NCBI GenBank assembly: GCA_019752835.1
Contig: JAIELR010000016.1
Span: 1-9,976 of the forward strand
Origin: Gammaproteobacteria bacterium
GTDB lineage: Bacteria; Pseudomonadota; Gammaproteobacteria; UBA1113
DNA length: 9,976 nucleotides
Direction: 5' to 3'
A model generated the notes under the pieces. It searched no databases. It was given only the letters and a program-made list of their open reading frames with translations, and was not told the origin of the DNA. The translations under genes and the position numbers were made by a program. This document shows positions 1 to 8,411 of this stretch, piece after piece (the stretch's first letter is position 1; each line of letters begins with the position of its first letter).

Positions 1-25
1 AGTAAAATATAGCTTTTTTCTTTAA

Positions 26-1360
26 TTAAGCAGAAGTGGGTAGTTGGGGGAATTTTAATACAAACTCAATATAATCACCTTCAACTGAATGACAGGTAAT
101 ATTACCCCCAAAACTTTTCATTGTCAGTTTGCAAAAAGCAAGCCCAACACCGGTGCCTTTTTTCTTCGTTGTAACATAGCCATCGAATAAATGCTCAATA
201 ATATGTTGGGGTGCTCCTCCTGCTGTATCTCTAATGCGCAAGATATTGAATTTACGGCCAAGTTCTGTTGATATGAAAATTTTCCCTATTTGGTTTTTAT
301 TAATTTGTTGCAAAGAATTGGCAATAAGGTTAAATAAAATGCGATAGAATAATACAGGGCAGCCAAGAAACGAAAAATTGTGAATATTATCCATATTAAT
401 CAGGTTTTTTTCTTGTCCTTGAAAAGGATATTTTCCGAGGACACTTAATAAGCTTTGCTCAATTTCACAAACAACAAAATCATCGTAACTCAACGTTCCT
501 GTCACTAATCGCTTCATTGATTCGAGTGTTGTGTTGATAAACTCGTTCATTTCACGGACAATATTTTTTAATTTAATAGGAAATTCATCAATTTTTTCTA
601 GATGCAATAAGCTCTCTTCTCGGTTCTCCACATGGCTCAATAATTGTTTGTACTCTGCTAATAATGCTGATTGAGATTTTGTATATAGGTCGGTAACGAG
701 ATTTAATGAGGTTAGGGGGATACGTAAATCATGTGCAATACTTCCTGCTAATACAGTGATTGCATTTTTCATTTCCTTTTCTGCTATAGCCAATGCATGC
801 TCTTCGGTGGCTTGTTGAATTGCCTGTCTCGCTTTTTCTTCAGCTTCTTTTCGCTCCGTAATATCAGTCGAAATACCGACAACGCCAATGATTTCTCCTT
901 TGGTACCATAAATAGGTACTTTACTTGATATATAGTATCTGACTTTTCCCTCTATCATAACTGGAGGTTCATCTTTGTTATAATGGGGTTGACCAGTTTC
1001 CATTACTCTTAATTCAGCTTGTCTAAAAACTTCACCCTGCCCCTCTGTCCAGTGGGCTAGTTTTGCCATCTGCTTATAGGTTAATCCTGCTAATTTTTTT
1101 CGGGTTACCCCAAACATGTTAGCCAAATTGTCATTTCCGCCCAATAAAGTGCAATTCCTATCTAGCCAATAAACGTTTCCTGGCATGCAGCCAATAATAT
1201 TTTCATAGAAGCCAATGATCTCTTGCACCGACTTTTCGGGTAAAGGAGGGTTAGGATTGTGAGACTTTTTTAAATTAAGCGAGTAGTTTAATTGCTTAAA
1301 GCGTTTTATTATGTTTTTCCATGCATTACGGCAAGCTGTTTTGTTCCTTTTACTTATCAT
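26..1360 (-). CDS. Soluble PAS-domain sensor histidine kinase, LuxN/CqsS-like catalytic end
   Basis: Cytoplasmic histidine kinase of 444 residues with no membrane segment and no receiver domain. The order is a basic N-terminus (1-40), a PAS/PAC sensory domain (about 46-170, ending in STDITERK), a charged helical coiled-coil linker (about 168-205), an H-box with phospho-acceptor His210 (SIAHDLRIPLTSL), a long helical stretch (about 220-290), then the ATPase domain: N-box NLIANS with Asn344 and Asn348, G1 box DTAGG at 378-382, F-box FDGYVTTK and G2 box GTGVGLAF at 402-409. The end (SFGGNITC, then EGDYIEF and KFP) resembles the quorum-sensing kinases LuxN, CqsS and LqsS, from family memory. The start has a good ribosome site (AGAGG five bases before the ATG). 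It lies 33 bp after the permease gene on the same strand, so co-transcription is likely. No response regulator gene is in view; the signal is unknown. Confidence 0.9.
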   Translation of the reverse strand: MISKRNKTACRNAWKNIIKRFKQLNYSLNLKKSHNPNPPLPEKSVQEIIGFYENIIGCMPGNVYWLDRNCTLLGGNDNLANMFGVTRKKLAGLTYKQMAKLAHWTEGQGEVFRQAELRVMETGQPHYNKDEPPVMIEGKVRYYISSKVPIYGTKGEIIGVVGISTDITERKEAEEKARQAIQQATEEHALAIAEKEMKNAITVLAGSIAHDLRIPLTSLNLVTDLYTKSQSALLAEYKQLLSHVENREESLLHLEKIDEFPIKLKNIVREMNEFINTTLESMKRLVTGTLSYDDFVVCEIEQSLLSVLGKYPFQGQEKNLINMDNIHNFSFLGCPVLFYRILFNLIANSLQQINKNQIGKIFISTELGRKFNILRIRDTAGGAPQHIIEHLFDGYVTTKKKGTGVGLAFCKLTMKSFGGNITCHSVEGDYIEFVLKFPQLPTSA

Positions 1361-1372
1361 AAAAGCCTCTAA

Positions 1373-1391
1373 TTTTCATTTAAATTGAAAA
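1373..1391. repeat. Imperfect AT-rich inverted repeat between permease and kinase genes
   Basis: The 33-bp gap between the permease stop and the kinase start holds TTTTCA and TGAAAA arms flanking the 7-base centre TTTAAAT. It could form a weak hairpin or be a protein site that sets the expression of the kinase relative to the permease. It is not a classical terminator, since on the coding strand no T-run follows the right arm. In such AT-rich DNA chance is a serious alternative. Confidence 0.25.
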
Positions 1392-1393
1392 AA

Positions 1394-2998
1394 TTAAGAC
1401 TCTGTCTCACTCAACAACGCTGCACATCGCGCTTGAGCTTCTTTATCTGAAACGCGGTATTTGGTCGCTAAAAAGAGGGACACTGCGGTTAATAAGCCGA
1501 GAACACCAAAGTCGGGACCAAATTTTAATTGGCCGGTTCCGCCACCAAAGCCGCCAAAATGCGAGGCAATGGCTAATCCACCGAAATAAACAAAAATCCA
1601 TATCGATGATTTAAAATCGAGAGGAGTTTCACGAGCTGATTTTGAAAAACAGCGAAGAACAAGATAAAAAGCGATACTAAATGCTATAAAAATAGTTAGC
1701 TTCATCATCACTTCCCAGCCGGTCCAATAGCCCATCATGGTGCAAATGTATAGGGCCAGAAAAGACCATAATTTACTAAAAGGCAGTCGAATCTTGCGGC
1801 TTTGATCGGGCAACTGATAACGTAAAGCCAATAAACAGACAGGGCCTAATACATATGAAAAAGCCATGAGTGAGCTAATGAAATCAACCATGACTTTCCA
1901 TCCGGGAAACGGAAAAAAGAAGACAAAGCTCAACAGCATATTGATTAAAATAGCATATACCGGCGAGTGTTTTTTGTTAACCAGCTTTAAAAAAGAAGGC
2001 ATTTGATTATTTTTGCCCATAGCCTGCAACGTTCTTGCACCGGCGGTAATATACATGAGTCCCGCGCCCATGGGGGCTATCAGAGTATCAATGTATAGGA
2101 CGCCTAAAATAAAGACACTGCCAGCCATGGCGAGTAGTGTAACAAGAGGACTGACTGATTTAGGGAAGTTCATCAACGCCCAGCCATGGGTAAGACTCGC
2201 CGCCGGAATGGCTCCAACTAACGCGACTTGCAGCAAAATATAGATAAGTAAACAAACGACGATGCTGCCTATGATGGCAAATGGAATGGTGCGATTGGGG
2301 TTTTTGGCCTCTCCAGCAAGCTCGATGACGTTTTTGAATCCATTAAAAGCAAAAAGAATTCCGCCGGTAGCAATCGCGGTAAACACACCTTGCCAGCCTA
2401 ACGGCATAAATCCAGCTGCTTTATGGAAGTTTGAGGGATGAAAGCTTAAGGTAATCAAGGTGACTGCGGCAAAAACAGGAATAACAATTTTCCAAATGGC
2501 AATGGCGCTGTTAAATCGCATTACTAAGCGAATAGAGTAAATATTAGCCGCACTGAACATAAGCAGTAAGGTGGCGGCAACCCCATATCCCATCATGCTG
2601 AGTGAGGTGTTAATGCTATTTGGGTCTTTTGACAACCACGGGAAAAAATAAGAGGCATATTGCAATACTGCCTGTACCTCGATGGCGGGCAATGCCGTTA
2701 AGGTTAACCAACTTATCCAACTAAAAACAACACTGGTTAGAATACCGTGCGTAATATTAGGAAGATGAGAACTTCCTCCCGCGATGGGTAGTAAGGTTGA
2801 AATTTCAGCGAAGGTAAAGGCGAGTACTATGATTAATACGGACGCAATTATCCAAGAAAGCAATGCCGCAGGGCCTGCTAACTGACTGCTGTAATAGCTG
2901 CTAAAGAGCCAGCCGGAGCCTATAATTGCGCTGACAGCTCCGAAAAGCATGGTCCAAGCGCCAATGACGCGTTTATATTGATGTGACTGGAGAGCCAT
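1394..2998 (-). CDS. APC-superfamily amino acid permease, substrate unknown
   Basis: Inner-membrane secondary transporter of 534 residues, strongly hydrophobic, with about 12-14 predicted helices. Family signatures visible are the broken first helix with IIGSGWLF (25-32), the helix-6 region FNGFKN (218-223) followed by ELAGEAKNPNRTIP (226-239), and the cytoplasmic loop around AMGKNNQMPSFL (326-337). These match the AA_permease_2 type of the amino acid-polyamine-organocation family. The end carries extra helices (about 465-510) separated by a glycine-rich FGGFGGG stretch (481-487), which I recall from a subgroup of these permeases. The ribosome site is weak: GGA lies about ten bases before the ATG behind a run of A. 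It is transcribed away from engB and is probably the first gene of a two-gene unit with the kinase. Substrate cannot be assigned; an amino acid or polyamine is expected. Confidence 0.9.
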   Translation of the reverse strand: MALQSHQYKRVIGAWTMLFGAVSAIIGSGWLFSSYYSSQLAGPAALLSWIIASVLIIVLAFTFAEISTLLPIAGGSSHLPNITHGILTSVVFSWISWLTLTALPAIEVQAVLQYASYFFPWLSKDPNSINTSLSMMGYGVAATLLLMFSAANIYSIRLVMRFNSAIAIWKIVIPVFAAVTLITLSFHPSNFHKAAGFMPLGWQGVFTAIATGGILFAFNGFKNVIELAGEAKNPNRTIPFAIIGSIVVCLLIYILLQVALVGAIPAASLTHGWALMNFPKSVSPLVTLLAMAGSVFILGVLYIDTLIAPMGAGLMYITAGARTLQAMGKNNQMPSFLKLVNKKHSPVYAILINMLLSFVFFFPFPGWKVMVDFISSLMAFSYVLGPVCLLALRYQLPDQSRKIRLPFSKLWSFLALYICTMMGYWTGWEVMMKLTIFIAFSIAFYLVLRCFSKSARETPLDFKSSIWIFVYFGGLAIASHFGGFGGGTGQLKFGPDFGVLGLLTAVSLFLATKYRVSDKEAQARCAALLSETES

Positions 2999-3053
2999 TT
3001 TTTTTATTCCAAATGGGGGTAATCCAATTAATTGCTGTTTAATAAATAAGAAG

Positions 3054-3082
3054 ATGAATTAATTAACTATTACCTATATAAT
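3054..3082 (+). promoter_or_regulatory. Candidate engB promoter
   Basis: A perfect -10 hexamer TATAAT sits at 3077-3082. The best -35 at 17-bp spacing is ATGAAT (3054-3059), only 3 of 6 matches to TTGACA. Transcription would begin near 3089, about 25 bases before the preferred engB start. The -10 hexamer contains the first two bases of the upstream in-frame ATG (3081), which argues that this ATG is not the translation start. The 2999-3113 region is otherwise AT-rich with small palindromes such as TTAATTAA (3059-3066), and must also carry any promoter for the divergent permease; none stands out. Confidence 0.4.
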
Positions 3083-3113
3083 GGGTTTGTTATTTTGCAC
3101 GGATTTAATGAGA

Positions 3114-3707
3114 ATGTCGATAGATTTCAAACAAATTACTTTTTTAAAGAGCGCAGCCGAGTTAGAGCACCTTCCTTTTGATGAGGGCGCAGAGGTTGCA
3201 TTTGCAGGGCGTTCAAATGCAGGAAAATCCAGTGCAATCAATGCCGTAACGCAACATAAGCATCTTGCTAAGACGAGTAAAACGCCTGGATGCACGCAAT
3301 TAATTAACCTTTTTTCACTCTCTGAAACAAAAAGATTGGTCGATTTGCCCGGCTATGGTTACGCAAAAGTGCCTAAAGCCGTCAAGTTTCGTTGGCAAGA
3401 TACCCTAGCTCAATATCTGCAAACGCGGCAATGCTTGCGCGGTTTGATACTGCTAACGGATATTCGTCACCCGCTGAATCCTTATGACATCTCGATGTTG
3501 GAGTGGGCCACAGAAGTTGAACTTCCCGTCATTATGTTGTTAACCAAAGCTGATAAGTTGGGTTTTGGTGCAGCCAAAAAAACGGTGACTGAGGTTAAAG
3601 CGGCGACGGTAGAATATCCTAGTTTAGAGGAGGTTGTTATTTTTTCAGCCCATGCCGGTACTAATTTAGATGTGGCACGCGCATTAATTTCAAAATGGTT
3701 GGTTTAA
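3114..3707 (+). CDS. engB: Ribosome-assembly GTPase EngB (YihA/YsxC)
   Basis: Small TRAFAC-class GTPase that helps late assembly of the large ribosomal subunit; essential in several bacteria. From the start chosen here it has 197 residues: P-loop GRSNAGKS (32-39), G2 switch TSKTPGCTQ (54-62), G3 [10 protein letters not shown] (77-86), G4 TKAD (144-147) and a G5-like FSAHAG (177-182). The open frame extends to an ATG at 3081 and a second at 3108. I prefer 3114 because [15 protein letters not shown] aligns with the known Legionella and E. coli N-termini and because 3081 overlaps a TATAAT. The ribosome site is weak in every case (GGA at 3101-3103). An unusual feature is Cys60 where family members usually have Arg or Lys (TPGRTQ). 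It converges with tsaD, sharing four bases at the stop codons. Confidence 0.95.
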   Translation: MSIDFKQITFLKSAAELEHLPFDEGAEVAFAGRSNAGKSSAINAVTQHKHLAKTSKTPGCTQLINLFSLSETKRLVDLPGYGYAKVPKAVKFRWQDTLAQYLQTRQCLRGLILLTDIRHPLNPYDISMLEWATEVELPVIMLLTKADKLGFGAAKKTVTEVKAATVEYPSLEEVVIFSAHAGTNLDVARALISKWLV

Positions 3708-4714
3708 GCTGGGCTAGTACTCATTGGCCAACGTGGTGTAACTATAATAGATAGGTCTGTGCGTTCCCCGCGCTGCAAATGTAATGCACCTGCAAAAGCG
3801 ATCATTGCGCCATTATCGGTACAAAAAGCGGGCCTGGGATAATAAGCTTGCCCTCCCATCTCGCGTAACATATCCGATAAACGAGCACGCAAGAGAATAT
3901 TGGCGCTAACCCCTCCCGCAATGACAAGTTGATTAAGCCCTGTGTGCAACAACGCTCGTTTGCATTTGATCAAAAGGGTATCAATAACCGCCATTTGAAA
4001 GGATGCGGCAATATCGGGTAATAAATCCCTTGAAAAACTGGATGCTTGTAAACAATGCAGTACGGCTGTTTTTAATCCACTAAAGCTAAAATTCAAACCT
4101 GGTCTATCCGTCATAGGACGAGGAAAAATAAAACGCGCAGGATTCCCTTGCTCCGCGAGAGCGGCCAACTCTGGACCGCCTGGATAGGGTAAACCCATCA
4201 TTTTACCGACCTTATCAAAGGCCTCACCCGCTGCATCGTCCAGCGATTCGCCTAGCAACTCATACTGTCCAATGGCTTTAACAAAATAAAGTTGCGTATG
4301 CCCCCCTGAAACGAGCAGGGCTAGAAAAGGAAAACTGGGGGCTGGCGTTTCTAATAAAGGCGCTAATAAATGCCCTTCCATATGATGTACCGCGAGCGCT
4401 GGTTTATCCAGTGCCCACGCCAGGCTGCGCGCAAAAGAGGCGCCGACGAGGAGGGCGCCCATTAAGCCAGGGCCTGCAGTATAAGCGATGGCATCGATAT
4501 CTGTTTTCTTGCGTCCAGCTTGCGTCAAAACCTCATCTAAAAGAGGGATTAATCGCTCAATATGGTCGCGTGAGGCGAGTTCGGGAACCACGCCACCATA
4601 AGCTGCGTGTAATTTGATTTGGCTATAAAGCCCGTGACTTTGTAATCCGCTCTCCGAATCATAGAGGGCTAAGCCCGTTTCATCGCAAGAAGTTTCAATT
4701 CCGAGTACTAACAT
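3704..4714 (-). CDS. tsaD: tRNA t6A37 threonylcarbamoyltransferase catalytic subunit TsaD
   Basis: Kae1/YgjD-family enzyme that transfers the threonylcarbamoyl group to adenosine 37 of ANN-decoding tRNAs, acting with TsaB and TsaE on the product of TsaC. The protein has 336 residues, almost exactly the usual 337. It begins [13 protein letters not shown]; metal ligands His111 and His115 (HMEGH, 111-115) and Asp300 (CTDNGAMIA, 298-306) are present, as are VSGGHTQL (135-142), NFSFSGLKT (208-216), GGVSAN (267-272) and the end motif PRWP. The frame stays open 29 codons upstream to 4801, but that extension resembles no family member and would overlap the divergent gene at 4796, so the ATG at 4714 is chosen although no clear ribosome site precedes it. 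tsaB, tsaC, tsaE and rpsU are not nearby. Convergent with engB. Confidence 0.96.
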   Translation of the reverse strand: MLVLGIETSCDETGLALYDSESGLQSHGLYSQIKLHAAYGGVVPELASRDHIERLIPLLDEVLTQAGRKKTDIDAIAYTAGPGLMGALLVGASFARSLAWALDKPALAVHHMEGHLLAPLLETPAPSFPFLALLVSGGHTQLYFVKAIGQYELLGESLDDAAGEAFDKVGKMMGLPYPGGPELAALAEQGNPARFIFPRPMTDRPGLNFSFSGLKTAVLHCLQASSFSRDLLPDIAASFQMAVIDTLLIKCKRALLHTGLNQLVIAGGVSANILLRARLSDMLREMGGQAYYPRPAFCTDNGAMIAFAGALHLQRGERTDLSIIVTPRWPMSTSPA

Positions 4715-4751
4715 GATTGTATGATTCGCTAATTTAAGATATAACGTACTG

Positions 4752-4780
4752 TTTAGATCGCGTATACGCCCTGCTATTTT
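4752..4780 (+). promoter_or_regulatory. Divergent intergenic region with palindrome and weak promoter candidate
   Basis: The 81 bp between tsaD and the sulfatase-fold gene (4715-4795) must serve both. A perfect 10-bp palindrome GCGTATACGC lies at 4760-4769. It falls inside the spacer of a plus-strand candidate made of TTTAGA (4752-4757), 17 bp, and TGCTATTTT (4772-4780), an extended -10 form. If this promoter is used, transcription would start close to 4787, leaving a very short leader, so the call is weak. A protein bound to the palindrome would block that promoter. Confidence 0.25.
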
Positions 4781-4795
4781 ATTGGATCGTTTGAA

Positions 4796-7033
4796 ATGCA
4801 AAAAACTAATGTGAATGTTAACAAAAATACCTTGTTTTGGCCACTTGTGCGCCTGACATCACTCTTTATCGTTGCACAATGCGTCATATTGATGCTGAAC
4901 TTTGGTAGCATCTTAAGCGCGACGCCGGTAAATAAATTTATTTTTCAACAAGTTATCCACTCACCCATGGTTATATTTGGTATTGTTAAATTTGTGGCTG
5001 CCCAATTAATTTTGCAGTTGGCACTCATTTTGCTGGTTATGTTCTGTTGCAATTTTATTCAACGACTTTTTAAGTTGACCCAATCGGCGTACATCTCTCT
5101 GGGATTACTACTCTGGTTTGATACCATCATTGCTATTTTCCTCGCGAATCAGATTTATTATACTCATTCCGTATTCGCTTTTTTGCTCAATCTCAAAAAA
5201 AGCTACCCGTCTTTAATTAATTATATTACCCCCCATAGCCTCAAAATGACTCTTTTCGTGACTACCTCCTTAGCTGCTTTAGCTGTTTTACTCGCGGTGA
5301 TTGGCCTCATGATTTGGCTCATCAAACGTCCTAAGGTATTGCTTTTGGTTGCTTTAGTTCCTGCGGTTGGGACTGCCAGTACCGTTTATTGGCACCACCA
5401 TACTGACTCTGAGTTAACAATAGCTGCAGAAAATCACGCGTCAGGCTCTAGGCCCAATATTATATTAGTCAGCATCGATTATTTCAGACCAGGCGACACG
5501 GTTTATTTTGGCAATAAAACGGAATTAACCCCGAATATTGATGCGATGTTGCAGCAATCGACGGTTTTTAAACATAGTTTGTCTGTTATTGCTCGTACGT
5601 ATCCTTCCCTCATGAGTGTGGAGTCAGGTTCTTACCCCATTAAAAGCGGTGCTCGTTTTAATCTCATTAATCCCAATGATGTGAACCGTCAAGAAACCTT
5701 GGCGCATGATTTACAAAATCAGGGCTATTACACCATGTTGGCCACGGATGGTTCTCATTTCTTTTATATGACGCCCGATTATGGCTATAACAAAATCGTA
5801 GCGCCGCCTCCAGGATTAAATGAATTTTTACTCTCTTCAATCAACGACTTTCCGTTATCTAATTTGTTAATGAATACCTTTATTGGAAAGTATTTATTTC
5901 CTTACAATTACATGAATCGGAATGCCAGCTACACTTACGAGCCAAAAACGTTTAATGAAGAACTTCAAAACGCGTTGAGTACTCGTCCGACGAATAAACC
6001 GCTGTATATTCATATTCATATGACCTTAGGCGCATGGCCGTACTCATGGAAGGATGCAACCCCACCGATCCCTACTAATTTATCCAAGGTTGAACAGGTG
6101 CATTACCGCTTTAATCTGGGCGTTATGGCGGTCGACAAGCAATTTGGCCAAGTTATTGCGATGTTGCAAGCCGAGCACTTGCTTGATAATACGATGTTGG
6201 TTGTGTTTTCTGATCATGGTCAGGGTTTTGGGGAGCCTGGCGACAGACTTACGCAAAAACCTAATTTGGTTGGTAAGGCAACGCCTGCTCAGGTTTTCCA
6301 ATTTACTGAATTAAATGTAGCGATTGGTCACGGTACCGATATTCTGAGTATGAAACAGTATCATCCCTTGTTAGCCTTCCGTTTGTATGGTGCTGCGCAG
6401 CCCAATCAAATTGGCTCACGGCCTTTGAATGTTTCTCTCATTGATATTGCGCCAACGGCATTGGATTATTTGCACCTTTCTAGCTCACAGATGCAGGGGC
6501 TTTCTTTGTTACCTGAAATTACAGGCAACCCGCAAACAGGCTTAGGTGATGCGCCTATATTTATGGAAACAGAGTTTACGCTGCCAAGCATTTTGACGGC
6601 TGATCCCTCGATTAGTAAAGTATTGAATGAAGGCCTAAGCTATTACGATTTGAACCTCAAGACAGGTAATTTGCAAGTTAAACCGATGATAGGCAAATTG
6701 ATTATTAAAGGGAAACAACGCTCGATATTACAGGGCAAATGGTTGCTTGCCTTCTATCCCAATACGACAGGACCCGGTACGTTAGTTCTCGTCAATATGG
6801 AAACCAAGCAATGGACAGTGGATATGTCAGATGCTTTTGCTCAATCGTCACCGGTGCAACAAATGGCGAAAGAGTTAGGTGATTTTTACGGTAAGGAAAT
6901 TATTATGCCGACGGTGCCAACAGTCTCCGCTACTGCAGAGAGTACGGTTCAACCTGATATTATGTTGCAAGGTGGCAAAGCTGTACCGTTGATTGCGGTT
7001 TCATCACCTGTGCCGACGCCAACCAACCAATAA
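4796..7033 (+). CDS. Membrane-anchored sulfatase-fold (alkaline phosphatase superfamily) hydrolase/transferase with Thr nucleophile
   Basis: Protein of 745 residues with five predicted N-terminal helices (about 13-40, 56-88, 98-121, 151-176, 179-199), then a large domain expected in the periplasm. This is the plan of LtaS- and EptA-like enzymes. The catalytic domain (about 219-600) opens with [15 protein letters not shown], giving Asp228 and Asp234 as candidate metal ligands. Thr268 (RTYPSLMS) sits where sulfatases have the formylglycine Cys or Ser, followed by [10 protein letters not shown]. Asp473-His474 ([11 protein letters not shown]) and His512 (GHGTD) complete a two-metal site. The Thr points to a phosphodiesterase or phosphotransferase rather than a sulfatase. 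The last 40 residues are rich in Pro, Thr, Val and Ser. First gene of a tight cluster with a pilin, psd and an antiporter; a lipid head group is a plausible substrate, by inference only. Confidence 0.85.
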   Translation: MQKTNVNVNKNTLFWPLVRLTSLFIVAQCVILMLNFGSILSATPVNKFIFQQVIHSPMVIFGIVKFVAAQLILQLALILLVMFCCNFIQRLFKLTQSAYISLGLLLWFDTIIAIFLANQIYYTHSVFAFLLNLKKSYPSLINYITPHSLKMTLFVTTSLAALAVLLAVIGLMIWLIKRPKVLLLVALVPAVGTASTVYWHHHTDSELTIAAENHASGSRPNIILVSIDYFRPGDTVYFGNKTELTPNIDAMLQQSTVFKHSLSVIARTYPSLMSVESGSYPIKSGARFNLINPNDVNRQETLAHDLQNQGYYTMLATDGSHFFYMTPDYGYNKIVAPPPGLNEFLLSSINDFPLSNLLMNTFIGKYLFPYNYMNRNASYTYEPKTFNEELQNALSTRPTNKPLYIHIHMTLGAWPYSWKDATPPIPTNLSKVEQVHYRFNLGVMAVDKQFGQVIAMLQAEHLLDNTMLVVFSDHGQGFGEPGDRLTQKPNLVGKATPAQVFQFTELNVAIGHGTDILSMKQYHPLLAFRLYGAAQPNQIGSRPLNVSLIDIAPTALDYLHLSSSQMQGLSLLPEITGNPQTGLGDAPIFMETEFTLPSILTADPSISKVLNEGLSYYDLNLKTGNLQVKPMIGKLIIKGKQRSILQGKWLLAFYPNTTGPGTLVLVNMETKQWTVDMSDAFAQSSPVQQMAKELGDFYGKEIIMPTVPTVSATAESTVQPDIMLQGGKAVPLIAVSSPVPTPTNQ

Positions 7034-7039
7034 GCGAAA

Positions 7040-7048
7040 TGGTATAGT
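7040..7048 (+). promoter_or_regulatory. Possible extended -10 element before the pilin gene
   Basis: TGGTATAGT lies in the short gap between the sulfatase-fold gene and the pilin gene and fits the TGn-TATAAT pattern with 5 of 6 matches in the hexamer. No -35 is present at the usual distance. If active, transcription would begin near 7055, which would favour the ATG at 7063 as the pilin start. It would be an internal promoter of the cluster. Confidence 0.2.
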
Positions 7049-7053
7049 TATTG

Positions 7054-7533
7054 ATGATAAATATGAGTCGAAAAAAAGGCATTTCTTTACTTGAAGTTCT
7101 CTTGATAATTGCCGTTTCCGCAATTGTTATGGTAATGGCAGTTGGTTATTTCGATAATGTTCGACTCACGAGTAAAGTCAACGAAACTGTTCTACAGGTT
7201 CGTAATTTGTATCAAGGGAGTCTGTCCTATTACAATTCGCAAAAATACCAAGCTTTAACATCAAACACGAATATCGCTCAAGATCTACTGGATGGCAATT
7301 ATGTGACACCTAGTGATCTTAACAGTCCATGGGCGGGGCGGGGTGGAAGTTTGATCAGCAATAAAGTGGTTATTGATACGCAAGCGAGTACCGTGACTAT
7401 AATAACTCCCGCACTTCCTCAAAAAGCCTGCACCGTTTTGTCTGCGCGTATCACGGCCTCGTTTGCTAAACCAACGCTTTCTAATTGCACCACTGCGGCA
7501 AATAATGGGTTTTCAATAACCCTCTTACTATAA
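7054..7533 (+). CDS. Type IV pilin-like protein (type IVb-like or pseudopilin)
   Basis: Small secreted or assembled protein, 159 residues from this start. A basic leader MINMSRKKG ends in Gly9, where prepilin peptidase would cut, followed by ISLLEVLLIIAV with Glu14 at position +5 and a hydrophobic helix to about residue 32. Ile at +1 is less usual than Phe or Met. The C-terminal part has a NSPWAGRGG turn (90-98) and two cysteines, Cys126 and Cys145, spaced to form the D-region disulfide of pilins; PALPQKAC followed by a second Cys recalls type IVb pilins of the PilS/TcpA kind. Starts at 7051 (TTG), 7054 and 7063 are all possible; 7063 would leave a classical six-residue leader. No strong ribosome site. 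No pilus assembly gene (peptidase, ATPase, secretin) is in the window, so it is an orphan here. Lies 20 bp after the sulfatase-fold gene. Confidence 0.8.
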   Translation: MINMSRKKGISLLEVLLIIAVSAIVMVMAVGYFDNVRLTSKVNETVLQVRNLYQGSLSYYNSQKYQALTSNTNIAQDLLDGNYVTPSDLNSPWAGRGGSLISNKVVIDTQASTVTIITPALPQKACTVLSARITASFAKPTLSNCTTAANNGFSITLLL

Positions 7534-7549
7534 CTAACGACGAATTATT

Positions 7550-8404
7550 ATGAAAAAAAGATTTTTTATATTTTTACAATACATTACGCCCCACCATGCC
7601 TTATCGCGCTTTGGCGGCTTTCTTATGAATTCCACGAATAAATGGCTAAAAAAAGCCTTAATTCGACGTTTTTTAAAAGTGTATGTGGTCAATATGGCTG
7701 AAGCAATCGAGACTGATCCCTATGCTTATCGAACCTTCAATGACCTATTTACGCGAAAGTTAAAGCCCGAAGCGCGCCCTATTTCAGCCGGTTTTAAAGA
7801 TATTTGCAGTCCAGCGGATGGCATCCTGACGCAATTCGGGCCGATAAAACAAGGACGGATTATTCAAGCAAAAGGTTTCAATTTTAGCGTTGAAGAATTA
7901 GTGGGTGGTGATCGTGAGATTGCGTCACAATTTGACCGAGGACTTTTTGCCACTATTTATTTGGCTCCTAAAGACTATCATCGTGTTCATATGCCTTTGA
8001 CTGGCACGCTAAAACAAATGATCGTTATTCCTGGACAGTTATTTTCGGTGAATGAGACGACAGCACAAATGGTTCCACGGTTATTTGCGCGAAATGAGCG
8101 CGTTGTATTCTTATTTGAAACAGAAACCGGCCCTATGATCGTCGTTATGGTGGGCGCTTGTTTAGTCGCGAGCATCGTGACTCCTTGGGCAGGGGAGATT
8201 GCGCCCATACACTCGAAAAAAATTGAAACCACCCATTATGCCCCGCAGCAAATTCGTTTAGCCAAAGGCGCAGAGTTAGGGTATTTTAAGTTTGGTTCAA
8301 CCGCCATCGTGTTATTTCCTGAAAATCGGGCTAATTGGTTATCGAGTCTCGACGCAGGTATGTCGGTTAAAATGGGACAAGCCATAGGCCTATTAGCTGG
8401 ATGA
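7550..8404 (+). CDS. psd: Phosphatidylserine decarboxylase proenzyme
   Basis: Inner-membrane-associated pyruvoyl enzyme that turns phosphatidylserine into phosphatidylethanolamine, the last step of the main zwitterionic lipid pathway. The 284-residue proenzyme is of usual bacterial length. Visible catalytic residues are Asp90 (CSPADG, 87-91), His147 (DYHRVHMP, 142-149) and Ser250 in FKFGSTAIVLF (247-256). By family knowledge the chain cleaves itself between Gly249 and Ser250 to give a beta chain (1-249) and a short alpha chain (250-284) whose Ser becomes the pyruvoyl group. Other family stretches include YRTFNDLFTRKLKPEARPI and PGQLFSVN. It starts 16 bp after the pilin stop without a strong ribosome site, and its end lies 7 bp before the antiporter gene, suggesting coupled translation. 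pssA is not in view. Confidence 0.96.
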   Translation: MKKRFFIFLQYITPHHALSRFGGFLMNSTNKWLKKALIRRFLKVYVVNMAEAIETDPYAYRTFNDLFTRKLKPEARPISAGFKDICSPADGILTQFGPIKQGRIIQAKGFNFSVEELVGGDREIASQFDRGLFATIYLAPKDYHRVHMPLTGTLKQMIVIPGQLFSVNETTAQMVPRLFARNERVVFLFETETGPMIVVMVGACLVASIVTPWAGEIAPIHSKKIETTHYAPQQIRLAKGAELGYFKFGSTAIVLFPENRANWLSSLDAGMSVKMGQAIGLLAG

Positions 8405-8411
8405 AAATGTC

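Noticed and set aside
2013..2243. Plus-strand open frame inside the permease gene
   Set aside because: It lies wholly antisense to a well-supported membrane protein, has no recognisable motif or ribosome site, and mirrors the codon pattern of the real gene. The same holds for open frames at 3074-3295, 4411-4617, 6054-6314, 6080-6301, 7987-8232, 8540-8746 and 9245-9445.
3081..3113. An 11-residue N-terminal extension of EngB
   Set aside because: The upstream ATG overlaps a perfect TATAAT and has no ribosome site, and the extension is absent from known EngB N-termini.
4715..4801. A 29-residue N-terminal extension of TsaD in the open frame
   Set aside because: TsaD proteins begin at the [13 protein letters not shown] segment, the shorter form has the family length, and the longer one would overlap the start of the divergent gene.
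4796..7033. Classical formylglycine sulfatase
   Set aside because: The Cys/Ser-x-Pro-Ser-Arg signature is missing; Thr stands at the nucleophile position and no Arg follows the Ser.
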